Shown: positions 38,501 through 46,717, counted from the stretch's first letter. The stretch is 64,000 bases of DNA from Mucilaginibacter sp. cycad4 (GCF_034263275.1 NZ_CP139559.1:2914001-2978000), one strand, 5' to 3'. Notes: generated from the sequence alone by a model not told the origin. Numbers and translations are program-made.

Positions 38501-38844
38501 TCCTGAACCATGGTGGTAAGTTTGTAAAAGGTCAGCTGCCTTTACAGGCCCAATATTCATCGGTATCAGAGGTCCTCTCCGGCGATTTTAATCATGACGG
38601 CAAAACAGACCTCCTGTTGCTGGGCAACCATTCGGATAACCGCCTGAAATTGGGAAGCTTTGATGCAAACTATGGTTGCCTGCTTACCGGCGACGGTAAA
38701 GGCAATTTCACGTACCAAAGTCAACCGGTTGCCGGGCTATCGGTAAACGGTGACGTAAAATCGGCCACGGAAATAAAAATAAATGGTGCAAATTATGTAT
38801 TGATTGGTGCATCGGGACAGGCGCTACAGTTTTATAAGTACTAA
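35527..38844 (+). CDS. Secreted VCBS/FG-GAP repeat protein with ASPIC/UnbV domain
   Basis: The ATG at 35527 is chosen over the TTG at 35521; it gives a signal peptide ending SNA|QQ. About 1105 residues. I count 14 calcium-loop motifs of the form DxNxDGxxD (for example DINNDGLEDL, DVNGDGLLDI, DFDNDGYKDI, DLNGDGRKDL), which build two beta-propellers. Between them is an ASPIC/UnbV-like segment (EVNPNRGYLSCVSTVLNFGL, then VRIIWPDQ). Such proteins are secreted or surface-bound and often accompany SusCD pairs. A binding rather than catalytic role is likely. It has a terminator upstream and so probably its own promoter. Confidence 0.9.
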   Translation: MCCSSPLVNFKLKRLNTFTFCTVALLTLQSMYSNAQQSLFKLLTPEETSIKFRNDLVEDEKLNVLSYEYLYNGGGVAVGDINNDGLEDLFFTSNLGQNKLYLNLGNLKFKDITQQAGSGLAGRPGDWKTGVTMADVNGDGLLDIYVCYSGLGDNAKRRNQLFINKGNSKFVEVAKQYGLDDPGYSTQAVFFDYNNDGKLDMFLLNHNVKKISNLEFAQAKAETDELASNKLFENQDGHFVDVSKKAGIIQNPLTFGLGVAIADMNKDGLQDIYVTNDYNEPDYLYINNGNGTFTEDSKKCFKHLSQFSMGVDIADINNDGLPDMMTLDMLPPDNRRQKLLQLQENYESFELMLNQNLYKQYMRNMLQVNNGDGTFSEIGQLAGVSNTDWSWCPLIADFDNDGYKDIFISNGYFRDYTNKDFLRYWGDYKLKKAMNREPFLLMDLVKAMPSTTLSNYIFQNNHNLTFTDKKQDWGISKGGISSGSVYADLDNDGDLDLVTNNINSEASILQNMTVETGKKNYLAVNLKQPEGNTNAIGSKVFVYNGKQVQYQEVNPNRGYLSCVSTVLNFGLGDQQQADSVRIIWPDQTSQLLTGVKANQRLNIIYKTGNPVFKTDGKTTTKSVFSLAKPAIDYTHTENSINDFKRQPLMLFMSSKTGPVIAKADINKDGLEDLFIAGDQNTSSKIFIQKTGGNYTIQEISDVNKENTSAAAFFDANGDGFPDLYIAKGGYSLLEPGANELQDKLYLNDGKGTFSFSSTSLPILTGSSKSCVCPCDYNNDGKTDLFVGSDVTPGSYPSAPKSYLLTNTGGGHFEITNAPFTGIGMIKDAQWVDLNGDGRKDLVICGEFMSIMVFTNTKAGFVDETAKYFDHPVSGFWNTLTIADVDGDGKPDIIAGNLGENTQIHASQTEPAEMYFADFDGNGSIDPFFNFYIQGVSYPFVSRDELNDQIYPMRKRFASYKAYCDATMKDIFTPEELAKATKLTANEVETCLFLNHGGKFVKGQLPLQAQYSSVSEVLSGDFNHDGKTDLLLLGNHSDNRLKLGSFDANYGCLLTGDGKGNFTYQSQPVAGLSVNGDVKSATEIKINGANYVLIGASGQALQFYKY

Positions 38845-38849
38845 ATCTT

Positions 38850-38923
38850 AAGCCTTAAGTATGCAGTTTAAAGTCTTGAATTGAAAGCCTTTATCATTTT
38901 AAATACCTATTGACTTAAGGCTT
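38850..38923. repeat. Inverted repeat AAGCCTTAAGT / ACTTAAGGCTT
   Basis: Perfect 11-base arms at 38850-38860 and 38913-38923 in the 105-base spacer between the VCBS and haloperoxidase-like genes. The CTTAAGCC core resembles the inverted repeat at 141-196. Confidence 0.6.
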
Positions 38924-38949
38924 GGAACCCGAAACAAAAATTAAAACAA

Positions 38950-40287
38950 ATGATCAAACAAATATCCATATTGTTTTTAGCGCTGGTAGGCACAACAGCT
39001 TATGCGCAAAAGAGTAAGAAAAACGTTCTTCCATACCTGCATATTGATAAGGCCGTAAACGCAATTTCGGCGGTTATGATCCATGATGTGGTAAACCCGC
39101 CTGCCGCTTCCCGTTATTATGCTTATGTAACCCTGGGGGCTTATAATTTGGTTAGCCTCAACAATAAACAGGTAATGCCGGTTAGTAATTTTATTAAAAG
39201 CTACACACAGGATACCCAGATCAGCATCCCGGCCGATAAGTACGATTATCGCATAGCCGCTATGTATTGCATACTGGAAACAGGTAAGCAAATGCTTCCA
39301 TCGGGTTTTATGCTGCAGGACGATGAGGATAAGTATATAGCCCTTCTTAAAGAGAACGGCATCAGCGAAGATATAATCAAACAATCTGTGGCTGCCGCAA
39401 CTGAAATGACTGTTAAGGTTATTAAATATTCCAAATCTGATAATTACAACAAACTGAGCGGTCGGCTCAGATATTCGCCCATAAAAGGGGGGAAAAACTG
39501 GTTCCCAACCCCACCAATGTACATGGAGGCCGTTGAGCCTAACTGGAAAACCATTCGCCCAATGTTTATTGACTCTTCTGATCAATTTGTACCGGTAAGG
39601 CCTGCCGCTTTCAGCACCGACAGTACCAGCGAATTTTATAAAGAGGCTTATGCTGTTTACAAGGTATCCAAAAACTTGTCGGCAGAGCAAATCATGATTG
39701 CCAACTTTTGGGATTGCAACCCCTTTGCAGTTACCACATCGGGCCACATGATGATCGGTTTTAAAAAAATCAGTCCGGGTGGGCACTGGATGAATATTGT
39801 TGGCATTGCAGTAAAAAAAGCCGGGCTTAGTTTTGATAAATCGATACAGGTAGCAACACTGGTTGCCATGACCGAAATGGATGCTTTTATTAGTTGCTGG
39901 GACGAAAAATATCGCAGTAACGGCATCCGCCCCGAAACCTACATTAACAAATATATCGATATTAAATGGGTGCCCATGCTGCAAACCCCGCCATTCCCGG
40001 AATATCCAAGTGGTCATGCTGTGCTGTCAAATTCGTCGGCTGGTGTGTTGAGCTATTTGTTGGGCGACAATTTTGCTTACACTGATGATTCGGAAATCCC
40101 CTACGGTGTTGGCCCCCGCGACTTCAAATCATTTAAGCAAGCTGCCGAAGAAGCTTCTTTGTCCCGCTTTTATGGCGGTATTCATTTTAATGACGCCATT
40201 GTTAACGGCAATCAGCAGGGGCGCGATGTAGCAACGGCGGTTATAAAAAAATTAAAAGCAGCCGGAGTAAACTATTTGGGTAATTAG
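38950..40287 (+). CDS. Vanadium-dependent haloperoxidase / PAP2-like enzyme
   Basis: 445 residues with a signal peptide ending AYA|QK. The C-terminal part holds the two conserved motifs of the PAP2/vanadium haloperoxidase fold: YPSGHA (P353-H356) and SRFYGGIHFND with R406, H412 and D415; H412 is the expected vanadate ligand or phospho-acceptor. Secreted members oxidise halides with hydrogen peroxide or act as acid phosphatases, and sequence alone does not decide between these. It lies between a VCBS protein and a c-heme/VCBS protein, an arrangement suggesting joint extracellular redox work. Confidence 0.87.
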   Translation: MIKQISILFLALVGTTAYAQKSKKNVLPYLHIDKAVNAISAVMIHDVVNPPAASRYYAYVTLGAYNLVSLNNKQVMPVSNFIKSYTQDTQISIPADKYDYRIAAMYCILETGKQMLPSGFMLQDDEDKYIALLKENGISEDIIKQSVAAATEMTVKVIKYSKSDNYNKLSGRLRYSPIKGGKNWFPTPPMYMEAVEPNWKTIRPMFIDSSDQFVPVRPAAFSTDSTSEFYKEAYAVYKVSKNLSAEQIMIANFWDCNPFAVTTSGHMMIGFKKISPGGHWMNIVGIAVKKAGLSFDKSIQVATLVAMTEMDAFISCWDEKYRSNGIRPETYINKYIDIKWVPMLQTPPFPEYPSGHAVLSNSSAGVLSYLLGDNFAYTDDSEIPYGVGPRDFKSFKQAAEEASLSRFYGGIHFNDAIVNGNQQGRDVATAVIKKLKAAGVNYLGN

Positions 40288-40317
40288 AACGTAGTTAAAA
40301 GCAAACAGCTTTTAATT

Positions 40318-41874
40318 ATGCGGACCCGGGGAACGGTTTTACTATTATTTTTCATCATTACCGGGATCCTCGGCCTTAATTCATTCATTGTAAAAACAAA
40401 ATCTGCTGCAACAATGGATGAAGAGGGCCGCGTGTTGTTTTTACGCCATTGTACGGTTTGCCATTTGGCACCCGATCCAGCCGGTCTTACCAAAGAGGTT
40501 TGGGCAGGCCATGTGCTTCCCGTTATGGCGGCCCGTATGGGAATCATTTATCCCAATTACGATCCGCTCAAAGGATTATCCGATGAAGAGCAAGCTATTG
40601 TTAAAAAGCACAATATTATCCCCGAAGAGCCGGTTTGTACTGATGCCGACTGGGCTAAGATCAGGGATTATATCATTAGCAACGCTCCTGATAGTGTAAG
40701 TGCAGATGAAAAACGCCTTACCCGGAACGGGCCGCTTACACAGTTCATAAGACAGGATGTGCAAATTGATAATAAAGCTCCTTCACTCATTACAGGACTT
40801 AAATATAACAGTACAACCAAAACCCTTTGGATAGGTAATTTTTACAACCAGGTGCTAAACTGGCAATATGGTAAAGGGGCAATAAAAACCATAAAAAGCC
40901 AAAGTCCGGTTGTTGATTTCAATTTTTATAAGAATAACACCTACTTTACCCAGATAGGCAAACTATACCCTACCGAACTCAGCACCGGCTCATACGCTCA
41001 ACTGGCAGATACCAGTGCCGTCCCTATCCTTACGCAATTGCACCGCCCGGTATGTACCAAAATTAACGACCTTAATAATGACGGCACACCCGAAATTGTG
41101 GTATGTAACTTTGGCAATAAAACGGGAGGCTTATCGCTGTTTAAAAAGAACAAATCGGGTAAATACATTGAGGATATACTGTTACCCCTGCCCGGTGCCA
41201 TCAAGTGCTATATAAAAGACATGGATGGCGATGGCAAAAAAGACATTGTGGCCATGTTTTCGCAGGGAGACGAAAGCGTTTATATATTTTATCAAAAGGA
41301 CAACCTTAAATTTAAAGCTAAACGTGTGTTACGTTTCCCGCCTGATTACGGTACTACCGATATGGACCTGGTTGATTATAACAATGATGGCCTTAATGAT
41401 ATTGTAACAGTGCATGGCGATAATGCCGATTACTCCAATATTTTGAAAGCATACCATGGCATCAGGCTGCACATAAACCAGGGCGCCGATGTTTTTAAAG
41501 AAAGGTTCTTTTATCCGATATATGGCGTAACCAGGGTTTTGGCCGAAGACTTTGACAAGGACGGAGATATTGATTTTGTGGCAACAGCCTTTTTTCCTGG
41601 GTTTGGCAAGCTGGTTGACGAATCGTTCATTTATCTCGAAAACATTAATAAAGACCAGTTTATTTTTAAACCGTGCATTCAAAAAAGTGAGGTACCGATC
41701 AAAACCCTCACTCTCGAGAAAGCAGATATTGACGGCGATGGGGATATGGACATCATTACCGGCAACTTTGCCCAAAGCCCTGGCCCCGCTCCGGAACCGC
41801 TTGATGAAAAATGGAAATCGGCAAAGTATGGATTGAGCATCTTTTACAACCAGCTATACCAGCCAAAGAAGTAA
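40318..41874 (+). CDS. c-type heme domain fused to VCBS repeats
   Basis: 518 residues, exported by an N-terminal signal anchor (about 5-22). A single heme c site follows (HCTVCHLAP, motif CxxCH, about residues 42-47) with a downstream methionine-rich segment VMAARMG as possible axial ligand. The rest is a beta-propeller with five calcium-loop motifs (DMDGDGKKDI, DYNNDGLNDI, DFDKDGDIDF, DIDGDGDMDI and a partial NNDGTPEI). It begins 30 bases after the haloperoxidase-like gene and should be co-transcribed. Electron transfer to or from that enzyme is an inference. Confidence 0.85.
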   Translation: MRTRGTVLLLFFIITGILGLNSFIVKTKSAATMDEEGRVLFLRHCTVCHLAPDPAGLTKEVWAGHVLPVMAARMGIIYPNYDPLKGLSDEEQAIVKKHNIIPEEPVCTDADWAKIRDYIISNAPDSVSADEKRLTRNGPLTQFIRQDVQIDNKAPSLITGLKYNSTTKTLWIGNFYNQVLNWQYGKGAIKTIKSQSPVVDFNFYKNNTYFTQIGKLYPTELSTGSYAQLADTSAVPILTQLHRPVCTKINDLNNDGTPEIVVCNFGNKTGGLSLFKKNKSGKYIEDILLPLPGAIKCYIKDMDGDGKKDIVAMFSQGDESVYIFYQKDNLKFKAKRVLRFPPDYGTTDMDLVDYNNDGLNDIVTVHGDNADYSNILKAYHGIRLHINQGADVFKERFFYPIYGVTRVLAEDFDKDGDIDFVATAFFPGFGKLVDESFIYLENINKDQFIFKPCIQKSEVPIKTLTLEKADIDGDGDMDIITGNFAQSPGPAPEPLDEKWKSAKYGLSIFYNQLYQPKK

Positions 41875-41963
41875 GCCGGTAAAATCGCTGGAACTGTGGA
41901 GACATACCAAAGCTACCGGTTTTCATTTAGTGCTGTCATACATTATCACCTGCATACAGGTAA

Positions 41964-42548
41964 TTATTCCGATTCGAGGAGGCGTTCGAAACGTTTATCG
42001 GGTATGAACCAGCTCCCGGCTACTACCACATAAATTATAACGCTGATAACAGGGTTTAACCAGGTACATAAAATAGCCACCGCATAAAGCACCACAGAAA
42101 TTTTCCCCTTAAAATCACTGCCAAAGGCCTGGGCAATCAATGAACCTTCGCCATGATGTTTAATGAGCATTAATGCCAGGATGCGGTAGGCAATCCCGTT
42201 CATGATGAGCACCACACCGTAAAAGAAAACCGGCCATTGGGTGAGATGGGTCTCCCCCATCCAGCCGGTTACAAAGGGTATCAGCGATAGCCAGAACAAC
42301 AGGTGCAGGTTAGCCCACAATATTTTACCATTTACCGAGCGTACCGCCTGCATGGTATGGTGATGATTGTTCCAGTAAATACCCACGTATATAAAACTGA
42401 GCAGATAGCTTAGAAAAACCGGGATAAGCGGCTTCAAAGCTTCCAGGCTTTCGCCGTGCGGAACCTTCATCTCCAACACCATAATGGTAATAATGATGGC
42501 TATTACGCCATCACTAAATGCTTCTAATCTGCCTTTACCTAATGCCAT
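41964..42548 (-). CDS. TMEM175-family potassium channel (DUF1211)
   Basis: 194 residues with six hydrophobic helices. The first helix carries the family motif RLEAFSDGVIAI, in which FSDG is diagnostic of bacterial TMEM175 channels, followed by TIMVLEMKVP. These form potassium-leak channels in the inner membrane. It starts 15 bases after the GH88 gene, so it is probably read on the same message, although no functional link to glycan use is apparent. Confidence 0.9.
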   Translation of the reverse strand: MALGKGRLEAFSDGVIAIIITIMVLEMKVPHGESLEALKPLIPVFLSYLLSFIYVGIYWNNHHHTMQAVRSVNGKILWANLHLLFWLSLIPFVTGWMGETHLTQWPVFFYGVVLIMNGIAYRILALMLIKHHGEGSLIAQAFGSDFKGKISVVLYAVAILCTWLNPVISVIIYVVVAGSWFIPDKRFERLLESE

Positions 42549-42563
42549 GCGCTAAATATAGCA

Positions 42564-43772
42564 TTATTTGGCAAAAGCCTTATAACGCTGCATAGCTTCA
42601 ACAAAGTAGTAATCGGCATAAGTTAGCGGTACATCAATTTCTGTACCTGCCGGGAAATGGCCAACGCTGTGTTTTAAAATAAAGCCTCCGTTGGTATTCA
42701 AATCGGCTTTATATGCAGGTGCCGATAAGTTTTTAATTATAGTTTGGGCAACGTTAAAATACTCCTGGCCATCTTTTTTATCAACATAACGGCAAAGTTC
42801 CAACAAGGCTGAGGCCATAACCGATGCGGCAGAAGCGTCACGAAGCGCGGTAGGGATGTTTGGCGCGTTATAATCCCAATAAGGTATTTTATCGGCCGGC
42901 AGGTTCGGATTGGTCAATATAAAATGAGCAATATTTTTTGCCTCCTCCAGGTATTTTTTGTCTTTTGTTTCGCGGTACATCACAGTAAAGCCATATAGGC
43001 CCCATGATTGCCCCCTTGCCCATGCCGACTCGTTGGCGAAACCCTGTGCTGTTTTCTTTTCTTTTACTGCTCCGGTTTGTTCATCGTAATTAATCACGTG
43101 ATACGAACTAAAATCAGGGCGAAAATGGTTTTTCATGGTAGTATTGGCATGAGTAACCGCTATTTTATAAAAGCTTGAATCGCCGGTCGCTTTTGTAGCA
43201 TAAAACAACAATTCCAGGTTCATCATGTTGTCAATAATCACCAGGAAATCATTAGCCTTTGAATTCCATGAGCGGATACAGCCGACTGTTGGGTTAAACC
43301 TGGTTGAAAGCGATTTAGCACCGTTAACCAGTATTTCTTTGTATTCTGGTTTTGGCTCAAGATGGTTTGCAGTACCGAAGCTGCAATACATCATAAAGCC
43401 AAGGTCATGTGTACCTTTATTATATTGTTCTTTTTCGAGGCCTTTTAAATTATTGTTAGCATCGCTAAGCATTGCAGCATCTTTGGTTTGCTGATATATT
43501 TTCAATAACGTACCTGAGTAAAAACCACTGCACCACCAGCTGCTGTTGCTTGTTTCAAACTTATCGGTAGTAGGATGATAGGTTTTCGGGAATTGCTCCG
43601 GCCCAAATTGTTTGGCCATGTACTTATATTGAACATCGGCATCGGCAAAGTTTTTTTTGATGGTTGCCAATACATCCTTTTGGGGTTTAAAGCTATTTTG
43701 CGAAAAAGAATTGAGGCTCAGCGCTAATAAACATGCAGTAATTGTTGATTTGTACAGGTGTTTAAATTTCAT
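42564..43772 (-). CDS. Unsaturated glucuronyl hydrolase, GH88
   Basis: 402 residues with signal peptide ending SFS|QN. The family is an alpha6/alpha6 barrel that removes unsaturated uronic acids left by polysaccharide lyases. Catalytic aspartates match: D123 in THDLGFMMY and D181 in IIDNMMNLE. The stretch ANESAWARGQSWGLYGF is highly typical of GH88. Expected location is the periplasm. The matching lyase is not in the window. Two lectin-like secreted proteins are encoded upstream and a membrane regulator is divergent, so it belongs to a small glycan-use operon. Confidence 0.93.
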   Translation of the reverse strand: MKFKHLYKSTITACLLALSLNSFSQNSFKPQKDVLATIKKNFADADVQYKYMAKQFGPEQFPKTYHPTTDKFETSNSSWWCSGFYSGTLLKIYQQTKDAAMLSDANNNLKGLEKEQYNKGTHDLGFMMYCSFGTANHLEPKPEYKEILVNGAKSLSTRFNPTVGCIRSWNSKANDFLVIIDNMMNLELLFYATKATGDSSFYKIAVTHANTTMKNHFRPDFSSYHVINYDEQTGAVKEKKTAQGFANESAWARGQSWGLYGFTVMYRETKDKKYLEEAKNIAHFILTNPNLPADKIPYWDYNAPNIPTALRDASAASVMASALLELCRYVDKKDGQEYFNVAQTIIKNLSAPAYKADLNTNGGFILKHSVGHFPAGTEIDVPLTYADYYFVEAMQRYKAFAK

Positions 43773-43803
43773 AGACTATAAATAACTGGTTAGAGTGCTT
43801 ATG

Positions 43804-43822
43804 CAGGGCACATTTCAAGTTA
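43804..43822 (-). promoter_or_regulatory. CAGG-N3-CATTTCAAGTTA motif upstream of GH88
   Basis: The 19-base motif is repeated at 45305-45323 upstream of the first lectin-like gene. Both copies lie on the same strand relative to the downstream minus-strand gene, 31 and 54 bases before the start codons. It could be an operator or part of a promoter. Confidence 0.45.
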
Positions 43823-43885
43823 TAAAAGTGCAGATTTTGGTTCAATAAAAACAAGCACCGGACAGCCATTTGACTATATATTTCT

Positions 43886-43901
43886 ACTACATCGATGTAG
43901 T
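43886..43901. promoter_or_regulatory. 16-base perfect palindrome ACTACATCGATGTAGT
   Basis: An uninterrupted palindrome in the 160-base spacer upstream of the GH88 gene. A dimeric regulator site or a small hairpin are both possible. Confidence 0.35.
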
Positions 43902-43932
43902 TAGGGTGATTTTCTACGGTCACCGTCATTTC

Positions 43933-44580
43933 TTAGTTAAAAGCCGTTACAACAAGGTTTTTATAAGCACCCTGGGGGCAGTTGCCATGCCAGTAACCCA
44001 CTGCACCGCTTTTCAACGACGGGTAAAGTGCTGTGTAAACCATAGCCGGCTTGGGGGCATTATCAACATACACCTCCATTTTACTGCCCTGAACCAGCAC
44101 TTTGATGTGAAACCATTTATTTTGCGGAATTATAGCTTTAGCCTGGTAGGTTGTTGCTTCATAGTCCCACCAGTTAAACTCGGCCTTTTTTTCGGGCATG
44201 TACTGGATAGCGTTAATGGTACCAGATGATCCCGGCCTGAAATAAACTGTTTCATAATGATGGGCATCCCGGATATGAAAAGCCAAACCAACAAAGCCTC
44301 CTTTGGGGTTTACACAAGCTACATCCATTTCAATAATACCATCCTTAAAATTTAACCCCGGTTTATACGCTAAACTGGCCGATTTGTAGTCGCCGATTTT
44401 CCGTTTGATGAGCAGCGCCTTTTGTCCCTGAAAAGTGCCCAGCTCATAATCAAGCGTATCGTTTTTAGGTATTATCCATTGTTTAGGGTTTACAACCGAA
44501 AGGTTGTTTACCTGGTGCTTTTGTTGCGCCTGTGTTTTTACAGCAGCAAACAGCGTTAATACTAAGACTAACTTTTTCAT
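43933..44580 (-). CDS. Secreted concanavalin-like (DUF1080/LamG-fold) protein B
   Basis: The start at 44580 (MKKLVLVLTLFAAVKTQA) gives a clean signal peptide; an earlier in-frame codon at 44658 is inside the upstream gene. About 215 residues. Strands such as GIIEMDVACVNPKGGFVGLAF, NKWFHIKVLVQG and MEVYVDNAPKP are typical of a jelly-roll glycan-binding or DUF1080-type fold. There is no recognised catalytic pair. It is a paralogue of the protein encoded 19 bases upstream and is placed before GH88, so glycan binding is likely. Enzyme activity cannot be excluded. Confidence 0.75.
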   Translation of the reverse strand: MKKLVLVLTLFAAVKTQAQQKHQVNNLSVVNPKQWIIPKNDTLDYELGTFQGQKALLIKRKIGDYKSASLAYKPGLNFKDGIIEMDVACVNPKGGFVGLAFHIRDAHHYETVYFRPGSSGTINAIQYMPEKKAEFNWWDYEATTYQAKAIIPQNKWFHIKVLVQGSKMEVYVDNAPKPAMVYTALYPSLKSGAVGYWHGNCPQGAYKNLVVTAFN

Positions 44581-44599
44581 GATGATGGTTAATTTATAC

Positions 44600-45250
44600 T
44601 TATTGAGTAATAACAAGGTTGGCAAAATCACCGGGCAGCCCGGACGACCAAAGGCCAACGAGCCCGCCTTGTCGGTTATTCAGTTTTTTCACAGTAAGCG
44701 ATGGTTGATCTGAATGGTCAACATACACAACAATATCATCGGCATTAACTACTATGCGTGCATGAAACCAGGCCGTGGCCAGCGGAAAAGGATTTACAGC
44801 ATTTTCATAAACCAATGGGTGTTCCTTACGGAGTTTATCCCATGGAAAATCCGGCTCGCTGATGTATTGTACTGTATGTTTGCGGCGAAGTGTATCCGTG
44901 GTTTGAAAGTTAAAAGGGCGGAAATAGATAACATCATTGGTTGTGGTATCAATCCCGTGAAAGACTATGCCTAAAAAGCTTTGCTGAAAAACATCTTTGC
45001 CCCTCAAATCAACATCAATGGTGCCCGTTTTAAAATCAACACCCTTAAGCCATAAAATACCATCTAATGTAAGACCTTGTTTACTACCATCGGTAAGTTC
45101 TTTAACAGTTTGGCGGGTGTAGGCTTTCACCAGTTTATTTTCCTTCAGCAATTGATTAATGTCATATGTAACTTTTTTTTGCTGACTGTAACAAAAGCCG
45201 CTACCAAGCGTCATGCTTAGTATGGCAAACCATAAAATCTTGTTGTTCAT
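44600..45250 (-). CDS. Secreted concanavalin-like (DUF1080/LamG-fold) protein A
   Basis: 216 residues, signal peptide ending CYS|QQ. It has the same layout as its downstream neighbour: a beta-rich body with GTIDVDLRGKDVFQQSFLGI, an aromatic YFRPFNF matching YFRPG of the paralogue, AWFHARIVVNADDIVVYVDH, and a C-terminal GLWSSGLPGDFANLVI that parallels GYWHGNCPQGAYKNLVV. The two genes therefore arose by tandem duplication. It is the first gene of the minus-strand operon that goes on to GH88 and TMEM175. Its divergent neighbour carries a similar fold at its periplasmic end. Confidence 0.75.
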   Translation of the reverse strand: MNNKILWFAILSMTLGSGFCYSQQKKVTYDINQLLKENKLVKAYTRQTVKELTDGSKQGLTLDGILWLKGVDFKTGTIDVDLRGKDVFQQSFLGIVFHGIDTTTNDVIYFRPFNFQTTDTLRRKHTVQYISEPDFPWDKLRKEHPLVYENAVNPFPLATAWFHARIVVNADDIVVYVDHSDQPSLTVKKLNNRQGGLVGLWSSGLPGDFANLVITQ

Positions 45251-45304
45251 GGGTTTTGATTTTAACTTTAATCAAAACTTGCAAATTGTCATTACAATAA
45301 AGCA

Positions 45305-45323
45305 CAGGCGGCATTTCAAGTTA
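45305..45323 (-). promoter_or_regulatory. CAGG-N3-CATTTCAAGTTA motif in the divergent spacer
   Basis: The second copy of the motif at 43804-43822. It lies in the 133-base region between the lectin-like operon and the divergent membrane regulator. Confidence 0.45.
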
Positions 45324-45383
45324 AGTTCAAGTTTGTTCAAAGCATTTTAGGTATTTTTAAACCACATTATTACCTGTAGATCA

Positions 45384-46664
45384 ATGGAAAAGGAAAAACA
45401 ATTGCTTTTGTTATGCCGGCAGCTTATTGAGCGAACATTAAACTGGGGCGATAGCAGTATTTGGGGTAATGATGATTTTGAGCAGCTAAGCCAGCAGATC
45501 TTTGATAAAACACGGGTACAGCTCAGTGTATCAACCCTCAAAAGAATCTGGGGCAAGGTGCGCTACGAAAGCTTCCCCAATGCAGCTACACTAAACGCCC
45601 TTGCCCGTTTCCTTGACTATACCACCTGGCGCGATTTCAGGCAGCACCACCAGGTTAACGGCGTAATTGAGCAGCCGGTTAAAATAAATGATTCAGATAC
45701 CCCAATTGTAGTTCCCCTTTCAAAACCCGGTTTACGTTATATATGGTTTGGCAGCGCATTGCTGCTGGTATTGGGCGCATTGTTTTTCATGAGCAGCAAG
45801 CGCAATAAACCAATTGATCCCGGTTTAATAAAATTCACCAGCAAGAAAGTTTCTGACGATTTGCCTAACTCGGTTGTATTTAATTACGATGTTTCTGCTT
45901 TTCATTCTGATAGTGTTTTTATCCAGCAATCCTGGGACCCTAACCGCCGCGAGCAAGTGCCCGGCGATGGCAAACAATATACCTCTATCTATTATGATCC
46001 AGGCTATTTTATAGCTAAGCTCATTGTAGACAAACATGTGCGAAAGGAAACATCGGTATTTATCAAGACCAAAGGCTGGAAAGGTATCCTTGATCATCAG
46101 CCTATACCTGTTTACCTTTCTTCCGAAGAAATTAAAAGAGAAGGGGTTATGGGGATTGATGCCAAACAGATGCAGCAAAAGTTAGGAACGCCCGTTTTTA
46201 ACAACACCTGGGTAAAGTTTGCCAACATCCGCGAATTTCCAGGCATCAATGCCGACAACTTTACAATGGATTGCACCCTTCGAAACACATCAACGCCCGG
46301 CCAATCAGCCTGCGCCAAAGCCGACCTTACCATTTTAGGTAACGGTACCGCTATTGTTATCCCTATAGTTAACAAAGGATGCATCGCCGATATGGGCATT
46401 TTAACCGGTGAAGAATGGGTTGACGGCAAAAACCATGATCTGAGCGCTTTTGGCACAGATATGTCGCAATTTCAAAACCTGAGATGCAGCGTTAAAGACC
46501 ATTACCTGAAAATATATCTTAATAACAAACAGATCTTTGAATTTAAACAGGCCCATACCATGGGCCGTATTGTAGGCATCCGTTTTGAATTTGAAGGGCC
46601 GGGGCAGGTAAAACATTATAAGCTACAAACGCCCGGAGGAGCTGTTTATGAGGAGCAGTTTTAA
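45384..46664 (+). CDS. Single-pass membrane protein: HTH-like cytoplasmic end, lectin-like periplasmic end
   Basis: 426 residues. Residues 1-95 contain SVSTLKRIWGKVRYESFPN and TLNALARFLDYTTWRDF, a pattern seen at the N-terminus of many Bacteroidota regulators and likely a helix-turn-helix-type DNA-binding unit. One membrane helix lies at about 117-136. The periplasmic part has a PKD-like sandwich (about 148-229) and a C-terminal segment (about 255-420) with LRCSVKDHYLKIYLNNKQ and MGRIVGIRFEFEGPG, matching the concanavalin/DUF1080 fold of the two secreted proteins encoded divergently. I infer a one-component membrane sensor that controls that operon. No similar described regulator is known to me. 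Confidence 0.7.
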   Translation: MEKEKQLLLLCRQLIERTLNWGDSSIWGNDDFEQLSQQIFDKTRVQLSVSTLKRIWGKVRYESFPNAATLNALARFLDYTTWRDFRQHHQVNGVIEQPVKINDSDTPIVVPLSKPGLRYIWFGSALLLVLGALFFMSSKRNKPIDPGLIKFTSKKVSDDLPNSVVFNYDVSAFHSDSVFIQQSWDPNRREQVPGDGKQYTSIYYDPGYFIAKLIVDKHVRKETSVFIKTKGWKGILDHQPIPVYLSSEEIKREGVMGIDAKQMQQKLGTPVFNNTWVKFANIREFPGINADNFTMDCTLRNTSTPGQSACAKADLTILGNGTAIVIPIVNKGCIADMGILTGEEWVDGKNHDLSAFGTDMSQFQNLRCSVKDHYLKIYLNNKQIFEFKQAHTMGRIVGIRFEFEGPGQVKHYKLQTPGGAVYEEQF

Positions 46665-46717
46665 GTTTGTAAAGTATTTAATTCATCTCTTATTCACATG
46701 CTTCTAAAAGTAGCTTA

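Noticed and set aside
38977..40017. A 346-codon open frame antisense to the haloperoxidase-like gene
   Set aside because: It lies wholly under a gene with clear motifs, its product is low in usual domain features, and its openness follows from the codon use of the plus-strand gene.
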